Assembly (NCBI GenBank): GCA_004431415.1
Contig: QPMI01000404.1
Span: forward strand, 32,974-96,973
Direction of reading: 5' to 3'
DNA: 64,000 nt
DNA from: Cyanophora paradoxa
Lineage: Eukaryota > Glaucocystophyceae > Cyanophorales > Cyanophoraceae
The position numbers and the translations under genes were made by a program. How positions within the stretch are numbered: the first letter of the stretch is position 1; each line of letters begins with the position of its first letter. The notes beneath the pieces are model-generated. The model was given only the letters and a program-made list of their open reading frames with translations, ran no database searches and was not told where the DNA came from. This document shows positions 27,701 to 38,300 of this stretch, in pieces.

Positions 27701-29595
27701 CAGCGCGGCGACTTCGCACTTCTTTGCACATGATCATGATCATGAGTCTCTAGCTGCCATTAAAAGAATACTGGGTTCCTGGCACATGTAAGCACCCGGA
27801 GATGATATCAGCGCCCCACTGTGTATCTGTAGAGTATTTGACGAGAAGCTCAGGGCTCCCGGGCATTGCGGCGGGGAAGAACGACTCCCTTATAGGGTTT
27901 CTCCGAGATCAATTTTGAGAGCCGATTCCCAGTCCGCCCGTGCCTTTCCAGCTCAGATGCCAACGGATACGAGTCATTTGATAGCGTGTTAGATAGGGCC
28001 TCAACGTGATTACCGGCTGCCGGGCTTCTATTCGCATTTCCTGGCGCGCGGAAGGCCTCAAAATGCCCGCCAAAAATAATGGCGACTTGCCCTGCAAAAT
28101 AATGCACGGCACGCTACGAGCTAGCTTGCGGCCTGCGCCGACCTCAAAATCAAATCCAGCACTGTCAAGAACCCCCGAAAGCGTCTCATCGCCCGGATGT
28201 AACTTGTCAGATAAGATGCTATCCTTGGTGATTTCTGTCCTCGAGGCCTCTTCGGGGCAAGTTGCAAGTTGACAGTCTCGGCCGCGGAGAGCTCGCTTGA
28301 CCTGACGCCGCTCCGTCATCTTGGTCCGCGACTGACTCCACATTTGCACCCCGCCCATTTCGAGGGTGGGGAATCCGAATCTGAAGTTCTCGTCAGCTCG
28401 TCCGTTCTCATATGCTCAGCGCGGCGACTTCGCACTTCTTTGCACATGATCATGATCATGAGTCTCTAGCTGCCATTAAAAGAATACTGGGTTCCTGGCA
28501 CATGTAAGCACCCGGAGATGATATCAGCGCCCCACTGTGTATCTGTAGAGTATTTGACGAGAAGCTCAGGGCTCCCGGGCATTGCGGCGGGGAAGAACGA
28601 CTCCCTTATAGGGTTTCTCCCGAGATCAATTTTGAGAGCCGATTCCCAGTCCGCCCGTGCCTTTCCAGCTCAGATGCCAACGAATACGAGTCATTTGATA
28701 GCGTGTTAGATAGGGCCTCAACGTGATTACCGGCTGCCGGGCTTCTATTCGCATTTCCTGGCGCGCGGGAAGGCCTCAAAATGCCCGCCAAAAATAATGG
28801 CGACTTGCCCTGCAAAATAATGCACGGCACGCTACGAGCTAGCTTGCGGCCTGCGCCGACCTCAAAATCAAATCCAGCACTGTCAAGAACCCCCGAAAGC
28901 GTCTCATCGCCCGGATGTAACTTGTCAGATAAGATGCTATCCTTGGTGATTTCCAAGTTCTGTCCTCGAGGCCTCTTTGGGGCAAGTTGACAGTCTCGGA
29001 GAGCTCGCTTGACCTGACGCCGCTCCGTCATCTTGGTCCGCGACTGACTCCACATTTGCACCCCGCCCATTTCGAGGGTGGGGAATCCGAATCTGAAGTT
29101 CTCGTCAGCTCGTCCGTTCTCATATGCTCAGCGCGGCGACTTCGCACTTCTTTGCACATGATCATGATCATGAGTCTCTAGCTGCCATTAAAAGAATACT
29201 GGGTTCCTGGCACATGTAAGCACCCGGAGATGATATCAGCGCCCCACTGTGTATCTGTAGAGTATTTGACGAGAAGCTCAGGGCTCCCGGGCATTGCGGC
29301 GGGGAAGAACGACTCCCTTATAGGGTTTCTCCCGAGATCAATTTTGAGAGCCGATTCCCAGTCCGCCCGTGCCTTTCCAGCTCAGATGCCAACGGATACG
29401 AGTCATTTGATAGCGTGTTAGATAGGGCCTCAACGTGATTACCGGCTGCCGGGCTTCTATTCGCATTTCCTGGCGCGCGGGAAGGCCTCAAAATGCCCGC
29501 CAAAAATAATGGCGACTTGCCCTGCAAAATAATGCACGGCACGCTACGAGCTAGCTTGCGGCCTGCGCCGACCTCAAAATCAAATCCAGCACTGA
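24725..29595. repeat. Central array of seven ~717-bp units
   Basis: The marker TGATCATGATCA (itself palindromic) recurs at 24832, 25568, 26285, 27003, 27731, 28447 and 29159, so units are 712-736 bp and nearly identical. Some units carry TCTCACAGTG, others lack it. The last unit stops mid-way at 29595. A minus-strand frame of about 150 codons recurs but is broken by single-base indels in some copies, so it is probably not a gene. Confidence 0.95.
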
Positions 29596-31190
29596 GAGCC
29601 TAGTGCCCGCCCGCCGCACCTCTGCCCCGCCCGGAGAGCCGCGCCTCCGCCCCGCCCGGCGAGCCGCCGACGCCGCTTGCTGCGCCCCCGGCCCGCCTTG
29701 CGAGCCGTGCGGCCGCCCGCCGCGCCTCTGCCCCGCCCGGCGAACCGCGCCGCCGCCCGCCGCGCCCCGGCCCGCCTGGCGAGCCGCGCGGCCGCCCGCC
29801 GAGCGTCTGCCCCGGTCCGCGAGCCGCCGCCGCCGCCCGGCCGCGCCTCCGTCCCACCCCACGAGCCGCGCCATAGCCCGCCGCGCCTTCGCCCCGCCCG
29901 GCGAGCTGCCTCCGCCGCCCTCCGCGCCTCCGCCCGCACGGCGGAGCCCCGCCGCCGCCCGCCGCGCCCCCGGCCCGCCCGGCGAGCCGCGCCGCCGCCA
30001 GCCGCGCCCCCGGCCCGCCTGGCGAGCCGCACGGCCGCCCGCCGCGCCTCCGTCCCGCCCCGCGAGCCGCCGCCGCCGCCCGCCGCGCCTCCGCCCCGCC
30101 CAGCCGAGCCTTGCGGCCGCCCGCCGCGCCTCCGCCCCGCCCAGCGGAGCCTCGCGGCCGCCCGCCGCGCCTCCGCCTGGCCCGGCGAGCTGCCTCCGCC
30201 TCCTGCCGCGCCTCCGTCACGCCTCGCGAGCCGCGCCGCCGCCCGCCGCGCCCCCGGCCCACCTGGCGAGCCTCGCCGCTGCCCGCCGCGCCACAGTCTC
30301 GCCCGGCGAGCCGCGCCGCCGCCCGCCGCGCCCCCGGCCCGCCCGGCGAGCCGCGCCGCCGCCCGCCGCGCCCCCGGCCCGCCTGGCGAGCCGCGCGGCC
30401 GCCCGCCGAGCGTCTGCCCCGGTCCGCGAGCCGCCGCCGCCGCCCGCCGCGCCTCCGTCCCGCCCCGCGAGCCGCCTCCGCCGCCCGCCGCGCCTCCGCC
30501 CCGCCCAGCGGAGCCTCGCGGCCGCCCGCTGCGCCTCCGCCCGGCCCGGCGAGCTGCCTCCGCCGCCTGCCGCGCCTCCGCCCCGCCCGGCGAGCCGCCG
30601 ACGCCGCTTGCTGCGCCTCCATCCCGCCCCGCGAGCCGCCGCCGCCGCCCGCCGCGCCTCCGCCCCGCCCAGCGAGGCGCGCCGCCGCCCGCCGCGCCTC
30701 CGCCCCGGCCCGCGAGGCGCGCGGCCGCCCGCCGAGCGTCTGCCCCGCCACTCGCCGCCGCCCGCGAGGATCCATCCCGCTCCGCGAGCCGCGCCGCCGC
30801 CCGCCGCGCCCCCGGCCCACCTGGCGAGCCTCGCCGCCGCCCGCCGCGCCTCCGCCCCGCCCAGCGGAGCCTCGCGGCCGCCCGCCGCGCCTCCGCCCGG
30901 CCCGGCAAGCTGCCTCCGCCGCCTGCCGCGCCTCCGCCCCGCCCAGCGAGCCGCCGACGCCACCCGCCGCGCCCCCGGCCCGCCTGGCGAGCCGTGCGGC
31001 CGCCCGCCGCGCCTCTGCCCCGCCCGGCGAGCCGCGCCGCCACGCGCCGCGCCTCCGGCCGCCCGCCCGCCTCCGCGAGCTGCAGCGCCGCAGGAAGCGC
31101 CTCCGCCCTATCCTGGAATTCACGCGGCCGCCTGCCGCGCCTCCGGATCCGCCCCGCCCCGCGAGCGGCGTCGCCAACCACCGCACCCCA
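29596..31190. repeat. ~40-bp GC-rich minisatellite, right arm
   Basis: Reverse complement of the left-arm minisatellite, longer and differently rearranged, sharing blocks such as GAGGATCCATCCCG (about 30767). No gene is supported. Confidence 0.9.
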
Positions 31191-33160
31191 GCCCATGGGC
31201 TTCACGCGGCGTTTTCCGGTATCCTGTGTTACCGGCGCGCCCCGTCAGCGACGCGTACGCGTCCCGTCAGCGACGCGAACGGGCCCAGCCGGCTCACCCA
31301 GGCAGTGTAGAAGAATGTCTCCCAAACTGCGACGATCCGAGGCGGCTCACCCATCCTGGCGATCTGGGCCTCGTCAGCTACGCGCTCGCGCGTCGCTGGC
31401 CAAATGCTGTGCTTGGCAGGCGCACCCGAGGCGACCGCCGATCGGGAGGTTGCGTCGGTCCGCGCGCTCACGCAGCGCCCGGCCAGTCCAGAGTCAGAGG
31501 CACTGCGTGAGCATCTTAGAGGGACGCGCTATGAACCGAAACATGTGAGAGAGCTCCGCCGGCCGGCGTGCACCTCAACCCTCCAAATCGACCGCGGGCT
31601 GTCTGGTAGAGATACTGCGGATGTAAGTGAGCTGAAAGCCACGCAAAGCTTAAGAGCCCGGCCAGCACGGCGAAGTCACCCAGCGCGGGGTTGCGGGCCT
31701 GCAGCTGGTCGACGTCGATCTAGCTGTGGATCGGCGCGGCGCAGGGACGACGCTACGGGGGGAGCTGGACCCATGGTTACAAGCTCACGTGCTTGTAGCT
31801 GCCTCGCGCTGCGTGCTGCGAGCACGCGCGAAGGTGCCGCAGCGGGAGGCGCTCCGGACCGAGGGCCAGGTCGAGCCGTTGGCAATCGCTTCAGGCGGCT
31901 TCGGAAAGCTATACTACGGCGCGGCTGCCGCGGCGGCCCTGCCGCTGTGGGCCTCATAAGGCTTTTCCCAACAGTCGTGTACCCCAAACTTGCTGCCTTG
32001 AAGCGCCTTCATGTGCCTTGCTGCCAGCAGCTGCAGCCTCGACTGTAGGCTGCCGCGCGAACGCGCTTCACTCTCACAGCGGCTCGGTTCGTTGGCTCCT
32101 CCGGGGTCTCGCAGCGCTGCCCGCGTCTCTGATTCCGCTTTTCAAACCAGGTCGAACGGACTTGCTGCCGCCGCAGCGAACTTCGTCGGCTTCCAGCGCG
32201 AACGATGCTCGAAGGTCCTCTCTTGCATCCTCTGGCGCCTCTCGCCGCCTGTCGCCCGCCTGATTTCAAACGCAGAGCGCTGCTTCAGGGTGGCTGGCGC
32301 CCGGTTGCGGCCGCGAACGCTCGCGAACGCATCGCTGTCGACCTCCTTGTTGCCTTTTTTGTCCATTCCTCCCGCGGCTGTCGCCAGTGGGCGTTCTGCC
32401 GCTGACAGGCACGCGCGGAACGTAGGCGGCGGCTGCGGAGGCGAAGCAAGGTGCTTTTCGTTTCCTCTCCTTTGATTCAATCCCTCATTTCGCTGGCGGG
32501 CCAGGGAGCGGGCGTGACTGGTCCCCGCGAGCAGAACACCACCGCCCAGTTCGCCCGGCGCCTTCTTCCGCAGGCCAGGTGCTCGCTCTTGTCTCCACTG
32601 CTCGCCCTTTGATCTTGTTGTAACGCCGGCGGCGTGCGCAGCGCAGTGCGTGCCGCTTTCCGGACGTGTGGCCCGTGGCTGCTGGGATCGGCCTCGGAGT
32701 TCATGCTTGCGGCCGCTCGGGCGCAGGTGCGGTCGTTTGCTGTCGCGCATATTTCTTCTCTTTCGATCCGAGCGCAGCGAGCTCTTCGCCCTCGCCCTCG
32801 CCCTCGCGGTCGCGGTCGCGGGCTGCCGGGCGCCTCGGAGATCATGCTTTCGGCCGCTCGGGCCGAGGTGCGGTCGTTCGCCGGCGCGGACGCTTCTTTT
32901 CTTTCGATTGACTCTCCAAGCGCAGCGAGCGCGTCGCTCTCGCCATCAGCGGACGCGGAGCGATCGCAAGCTGATCTTCTGCCTCCTCTCCTCGCCGAGG
33001 TGCATAGCCGCCTGCGTGCCGGCGTTGCCTCTTTCCATTCGATTTAAGCTCTCGCTCACCGCGATGCGCATGGCGCAGCGAGGGCGGCGAGGTGCAGAAC
33101 GACCTGGTGCGGGCCGCATCGCTTCACCCGTTATCCTCCAGCTTCTGACTCGCCCTTTGT
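31191..33160 (-). repeat. Inverted arm, right (copy of 21483-23460)
   Basis: Near-identical reverse complement of the left arm, with scattered substitutions and small indels; about 60 bp differ near 32945-33010. The homology ends with AGCTTCTGACTCGCCCTTT, opposite AAGGGCGAGTCATAAGCC on the left. No intact gene. Confidence 0.85.
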
Positions 33161-33684
33161 TGCCTAGCAACTAGGGACGAACGACTAATTGAAGCCGCGC
33201 GCGAGCGGACGGCGTCGGGCTGGAGTGCGTGCGGCTGCATCCGGGGCCAGGGTAGGGTTTATATTTGCAGGACTAGGCAGGGCTAGGCCAGAGTAGGGAT
33301 CATATTTGCGATGTGACAGCATGTATGCATAGGTGTGTGCATGCAGATCATGAATTAGGCGGCCCGCACGATATGTGAAAATAGGTGGCCTGCAGATCAA
33401 CTAATTTATATAGATGCAAAAAGCCAATGCCAGATGTACATGTGTTCTGGCCCGCCTATAGCTAGTCATGGGCCGTCAGGGCCTATATATAGCTATATAG
33501 GCTATAGTGTAGCTGACCTATGCCTGTGCATGCGACCTGCAGCTGGATCCCCCGGAGATCCTCCACTAGTACTGGCTCAATATTTATACAAGATAATATA
33601 CAAATCAATAATCTTAATATGAAGAATATTAATCAATTTATCGACAAACCTGGCGATATATCAATATATATTAATATATCAAGT
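33161..33684. other. Right spacer of the 13.4-kb element
   Basis: Unique, AT-richer sequence without homology to the left spacer. It contains GCATGTATGCATAGGTGTGTGCATGCA-like alternating tracts near 33320 and TATATTAATATATCAA near 33665. No gene seen. Confidence 0.5.
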
Positions 33685-34027
33685 ATCGACAGATTTTGTC
33701 GACCGATTCTGTCGCAGAGTCTGTCGATAAAATTCGACAGATTCGGTCGACCGATTCTGGCGCAGAATCAGTCGATCGACAGAGTTGGTCGATCGACTGA
33801 TTTTGTCGACCGATTCTGTCGCAGAGTCAGTCGATAAAATTCGACTGATTCGGTCGACCGATTCTGGCGCAGAATCAGTCGATCGACAGAGTTGGTCGAT
33901 CGACTGATTTTGTCGACCGATTCTGTCGCAGAGTCAGTCGATAAAATTCGACAGAATCGGTCGACCGATTCTGGCGCAGAATCAGTCGATCGACTGATTC
34001 TGTCGATCGACTGATTCTGTCGACCAA
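33685..34027. repeat. Subterminal GTCGA palindrome array, right
   Basis: The same motif family as 20698-21050, in inverted position next to the right terminal inverted repeat (34028-34057). Confidence 0.9.
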
Positions 34028-34057
34028 GTATTGCAATACTCCAAAAGTGCAGATATA

Positions 34058-34710
34058 CGGCCGCGCCCGCGGCCGGCGAGCTCCACCCCGGAGTACGGCC
34101 TTGCTGGCGGAACCGCTGCGAGATGGCCCGCTGGCGCGTCGCGCTGCGGGCCCCGTGCTCGGAGTTCCGGGGACCGCTGGCGCGGCGCGCCGCGGTCCCG
34201 GCCTGCCCCGCAGGCCCGGCCGCGCCCACGGCCGGCGAGCTCCACCCCGGAGTACGGCCTTGCTGGCGGAACCGCTGCGAGATGGCCCGCTGGCGCGTCG
34301 CGCTGCGGGCCCCGTGCTCGGAGTTCCGGGGACCGCTGGCGCGGCGCGCCGCGGTCCCGGCCTGCCCCGCAGGCCCCGGCCGCGCCCGCGGCCGGCGAGC
34401 TCCACCCCGGAGTACGGCCTCGCTGGCGGAACCGCTGCGAGATGGCCCGCTGGCGCGTCGCGCTGCGGGCCCCGTACTCGGAGTTCCGGGGACCGCTGGC
34501 GCGGCGCGCCGCGGTCCCGGCCTGCCCCGCAGGCCCCGGCCGCGCCCGCGGCCGGCGAGCTCCACCCCGGAGTACGGCCTTGCTGGCGGAACCGCTGCGA
34601 GATGGCCCGCTGGCGCGTCGAGCTGCGGGCCCCGTACTCGGAGTTCCGGGGACCGCTGGCGCGGCGCGCCGCGGTCCCGGCCTGCCCCGCAGGCCCCGGC
34701 CGCGCCCGCG
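34058..34710 (+). repeat. 160-bp GC-rich tandem repeat array, middle part
   Basis: Continuation of the array at 19880-20667, same orientation. GAGTACGGCC occurs at 34091, 34250, 34410 and 34570. It begins with the right CGGCC target copy and ends with the left CCCGCG target copy of element B. Confidence 0.95.
34705..34710 (+). repeat. 6-bp target duplication CCCGCG (left copy)
   Basis: CCCGCG at 34705-34710 repeats at 45261-45266 directly outside the element B ends. Removing the element with one copy restores an exact 160-bp unit (141 + 19 bp). A 6-bp duplication is typical of Polinton integrases. Confidence 0.9.
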
Positions 34711-35250
34711 AAAAAAAGGAGATCGTGGGGGTGCTGCGCCAACCCCCTCTTCAACACCCCCACTCCTCCAATACCACCAAAACCACCCACTCCAACGCCT
34801 TCCAACAATCATTCTCTCCCAACCCTTCGTTACGTCTACCAACCCCACCTCTCCAAGCCAACCAAACAGCATCCGCTAGGTAGTATCTAACGTCTAGTCC
34901 GATCGATCTTGCAAAAGATATAGCAGTGCTTTTAGGCGGACCCCCAAAGTGCCGGTCTCAGAATAATCTTCAGATACAGCTAGACGTTAATTGTGTGTAC
35001 TTTGAATCTAACAGAGAAAACACGTTTAGCTCAATTCTAGACGATATTAATGAGTACAATGAAGCTAACAGAGGAAACACGTTTAGCTCAATTCTAGACG
35101 TTACTTGTGTGTACTTTGAATCTAAAAAACAAGAGGTTTCAAGGTTTAAGCTACACGTAATTACTATATCATCGAAAGCTAATTACATACTCGAGTTCAG
35201 GTTCTAGCTAGACGCTAATTATTCCCACCGATGACGTAGTCCAAGTTTAG
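34711..35250 (+). repeat. Left 540-bp terminal inverted repeat of element B
   Basis: Starts AAAAAAAGGAGATC. A hairpin-forming pair GTGGGGGTG (34725-34733) and CACCCCCAC (34755-34763) lies near the tip. A C-rich, G-poor tract follows to about 34860. Then short direct repeats carry AACACGTTTAGCTC and TCTAGACG (about 35010 and 35067), plus two copies of GTGTGTACTTTGAATCT. Confidence 0.95.
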
Positions 35251-35289
35251 GTTCAGGTTATATCTGTGCCTTAGAGGTTTTAGCAACAA

Positions 35290-35296
35290 TATAAAA
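35290..35296 (+). promoter_or_regulatory. TATA-like element of the polymerase gene
   Basis: TATAAAA ends 56 bp before the polymerase ATG at 35352, just inside the terminal repeat; a second ATATAAG follows at about 35300. Confidence 0.45.
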
Positions 35297-35351
35297 TGAT
35301 ATAAGAGATCGCGCTGATCAACCAAAATTTATTTCTAGCGACACTCTCACA

Positions 35352-38300
35352 ATGGATCAAATTGCTCGCCGTCGTAAGATAGCGTTACTTAAACAACAGA
35401 TTGTAGGTCTAGCACAAACTTTGTATGAACGTAGACGTATTCATGGACTATATCGTAACAAACTACTCCGAATCTCATCACCAGGGTCACGAACTCGACT
35501 TGTGACGCTGCAACGAACGGCTGAGTTGCTTTCATTGCTCACCGCTGTAGTTGGTCAAACACGTCGTGCCTCAGAGCGAACTGTGCAGATAATCATCGCT
35601 GAGAACCAAGCAGAACTGGTAGAACTTTTCAATGAACTCCCTGGACAGCCAAATGAGGAACTTGCTGGAGATGGTTCACGCGAGACGGCACTAGATGGTA
35701 TATACGCACTCGAAAGCGCAGCAATCATCAGGCCGAACGGACTAAGAGTAACATCATTAGCATCGTACCTGTCGAACACCCCAGAATTCAAAGCAAAATT
35801 CGAGCGATTCATAACCGAACGTTTGAATTCAGCGAATGAATCTCGAATGGGACTATCAATAAAGGTATATGCAAAAGGTATTTTTAAGCATCGGCAGAAT
35901 GGCACAGAAGGTTTTACTAACCGCTTCAAAACAGATGAGATCAGTGAAGATCAATTCTACCGTATCCTCCCCGGTGCAAACATTGAAGTTGAGCTGCGTG
36001 ACAGATGTGTTGAAATCGATGGAAGAGCTGAACAGGAAAATGACAGCTGGGAGTTAGAAACGTGGACGTATTTTTACATACAAAGTCTTGAACATGTCCG
36101 CGCCGTTGGTGGAGCATCATTTGAACTTCCATCTTGGATTGTAAACAAGAAGGCCGTTGTAAATGTTGAAGCACCAAACAACATGTGTTTTGCGTATGCT
36201 ATACTATCTGCAAAATATCCTGTTGACCGACATGCTCACCCACAGCGAGCATCTAGCTATTCGCAACATCTGGGATTGATCGACACAACAATGCTCAGTT
36301 ATCCTGTCCCGCTTGATTCAAAGATATTCCGTCGGTTTGAAGAGGCAAACAATTTGAAGCTATGCGTGTATGTGGCTGATAATGAAAAGCTAGATATAAC
36401 TCCATATTATATTTCAGCTGCACGCGATGCTATTCCACTTTTATACATTCCGGCTGAAAATAACTATGGCCATTTCGTTTGGATCAAGAACGTGAGCCGA
36501 TTGTTTGCACGTCCTGGAATTGACAAGAACGCACGCAGCTATTGTCTCGCTTGTCAAAAAGGATTTCGCGGTGATGATTCTCTTCAGAAACACATCGACG
36601 AAGACAGATGCCTCGAACGGGATGAGCATGGCCGAGATGTGTTACCAAAACCCGACCGTGCAACATTGAAATTTCTGAATCATGCGAATACGATAACGGC
36701 ACGATATGTTGGAGCCTATGATTTTGAAACACTTGCAATGTCTACGAACTCTGTGAAAAATGGAAAGACTAAGGAGATTGCTTGTCAAATACCAGCTGCT
36801 GTTGGATGTTTGATCACAGGCAATGATGACACAAAATACTGGCATGTAAATAGCGGTCGAAGATGCGAGGAGAGGTTTGTTGAATGGCTAGATTCAATGG
36901 AACCAACTTTAAAGAAAGGGCTAAATGCATCGGTACCAGCGATAAAAACAGATGATGCAAAACAAACGTTTGATTCAGCTACTAGTTGCTATATCTGTAA
37001 CGTTGAATTCAGCGAGAAGATCAAAAAGGTCTGGGACCACGATCACGATAATGGTGAATTCAAAGGTGCTGCTTGCTGTGGTTGCAACCGGAGGAGATGT
37101 AAATCAAAACGCGTTTTCTTGCTAGCACACAATGCTCGTGGGTTTGATTCGCATTTGCTGATCCGCGCAATTGCAAAGGGAAGTGTCAGAAGACATGCCG
37201 CACATATTGAATTTAAGAAGAGATTGAATGAAAAACTTGAATCAGTCCGAGCACGACTTGAGAAGACATATCAAACTCAAAGCGTGAGGGAATGGACAAT
37301 GAACAAACTCAAAATATCTCTTGCTGAATATGAAAAACGAGTCCCAGGATTTATCAAAAGCCAACTCGTAAAAGAACAAATAAATTTCGAGAAATCTGAG
37401 ACACCGCTTTCAAATCGTTTCGAAGTGATGTTCCAAAACTCCGAGAAAATGAGTCAAATTGAGTACGGCATTTATGTATTCCGCGACAGCATGCAACATC
37501 TATCAGCAACGCTCGAAAAGCTAGCGTCATCGCTTCCAGATGAGCTGAAAAAGCAAACTCGCGAGTTATGTCCCGATGCGGAAACGTTTAATTTGATGAC
37601 AAGAAAGGGTATATATCCATACAGCTACGTAAATTCTTGGAAGCGGCTTGCAGACCGTAAGCTACCTCCGATAGAGGCGTTTCACAATGACTTGAAAAAT
37701 GAAAAGTGCAAGCTTGAAGATTATGAGCACGCACAGAAGGTTTGGAAAAAGCTGAAATGTAAGACAATGTTAGATTACACGATTGCTTATATGAAACTTG
37801 ATATAACGTTACTATCAGATGTGTTTCAAGCGTATCGGGAAACATCTCGCGCTACAGATGGCATAGATCCTGCATATTACATGTCACTACCAGGCTTTAG
37901 TTGGGATGCGGCGCTAAAATATACAGGTGGACAATTACAGCTGATGCATGAGGGTCAAGAGGATATGTTCAGATTCTTCGAGACAGGTATTCGTGGTGGT
38001 ATCTCAATGGTGTCAAATCGATATGCAAAAGCGAACAATAAGGACATGGATGATTATGATCCATCCAAACCATCAGTATATCTGTACTATATAGATGCAA
38101 ATTCGTTGTACGGATATGCGATGTTAGAGAAACATCCGATTGGAGATTTTAAATGGGTTGATCCAGAAACCTTTGTCCTTGATGGTTTCGATTATGACGG
38201 TGATATAGGAGCAACACTTGAAATTGATGCTTACATTCCAGATGAGCTTCACGAGAAATTTAGTGATTACCCCATCGCCCCAGTTTCAATGAGTGTTGAG

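Larger units (their letters stand above)
20668..34057. mobile_element. 13.4-kb inverted-repeat element with central satellite, no transposase recognised
   Basis: A discrete insertion in the 160-bp array. The 30 terminal bases (TATATCTGCACTTTTGGAG..., ending TTGCAATAC) are perfectly inverted at the two ends, and a 5-bp duplication CGGCC flanks it. Inside, symmetrically: GTCGA-rich subterminal arrays, unlike spacers, inverted arms of more than 3 kb (21483-24700 and 29600-33150), and a central array of ~717-bp units. No transposase, integrase or polymerase is recognisable, so it is probably non-autonomous or uses an unknown enzyme. Element B is a separate insertion in the array just to the right. 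Confidence 0.8.

Noticed and set aside
29603-31510. Very long Pro/Arg/Ala-rich frames over the GC minisatellite
   Set aside because: Several frames on both strands are open at once over a 40-bp repeat not divisible by three; composition artefact.
34926-35207. 93-codon frame in the left terminal repeat (also 45045-44764)
   Set aside because: Built from the internal short repeats of the terminal repeat; identical by copy identity, no recognisable domain, no start context.
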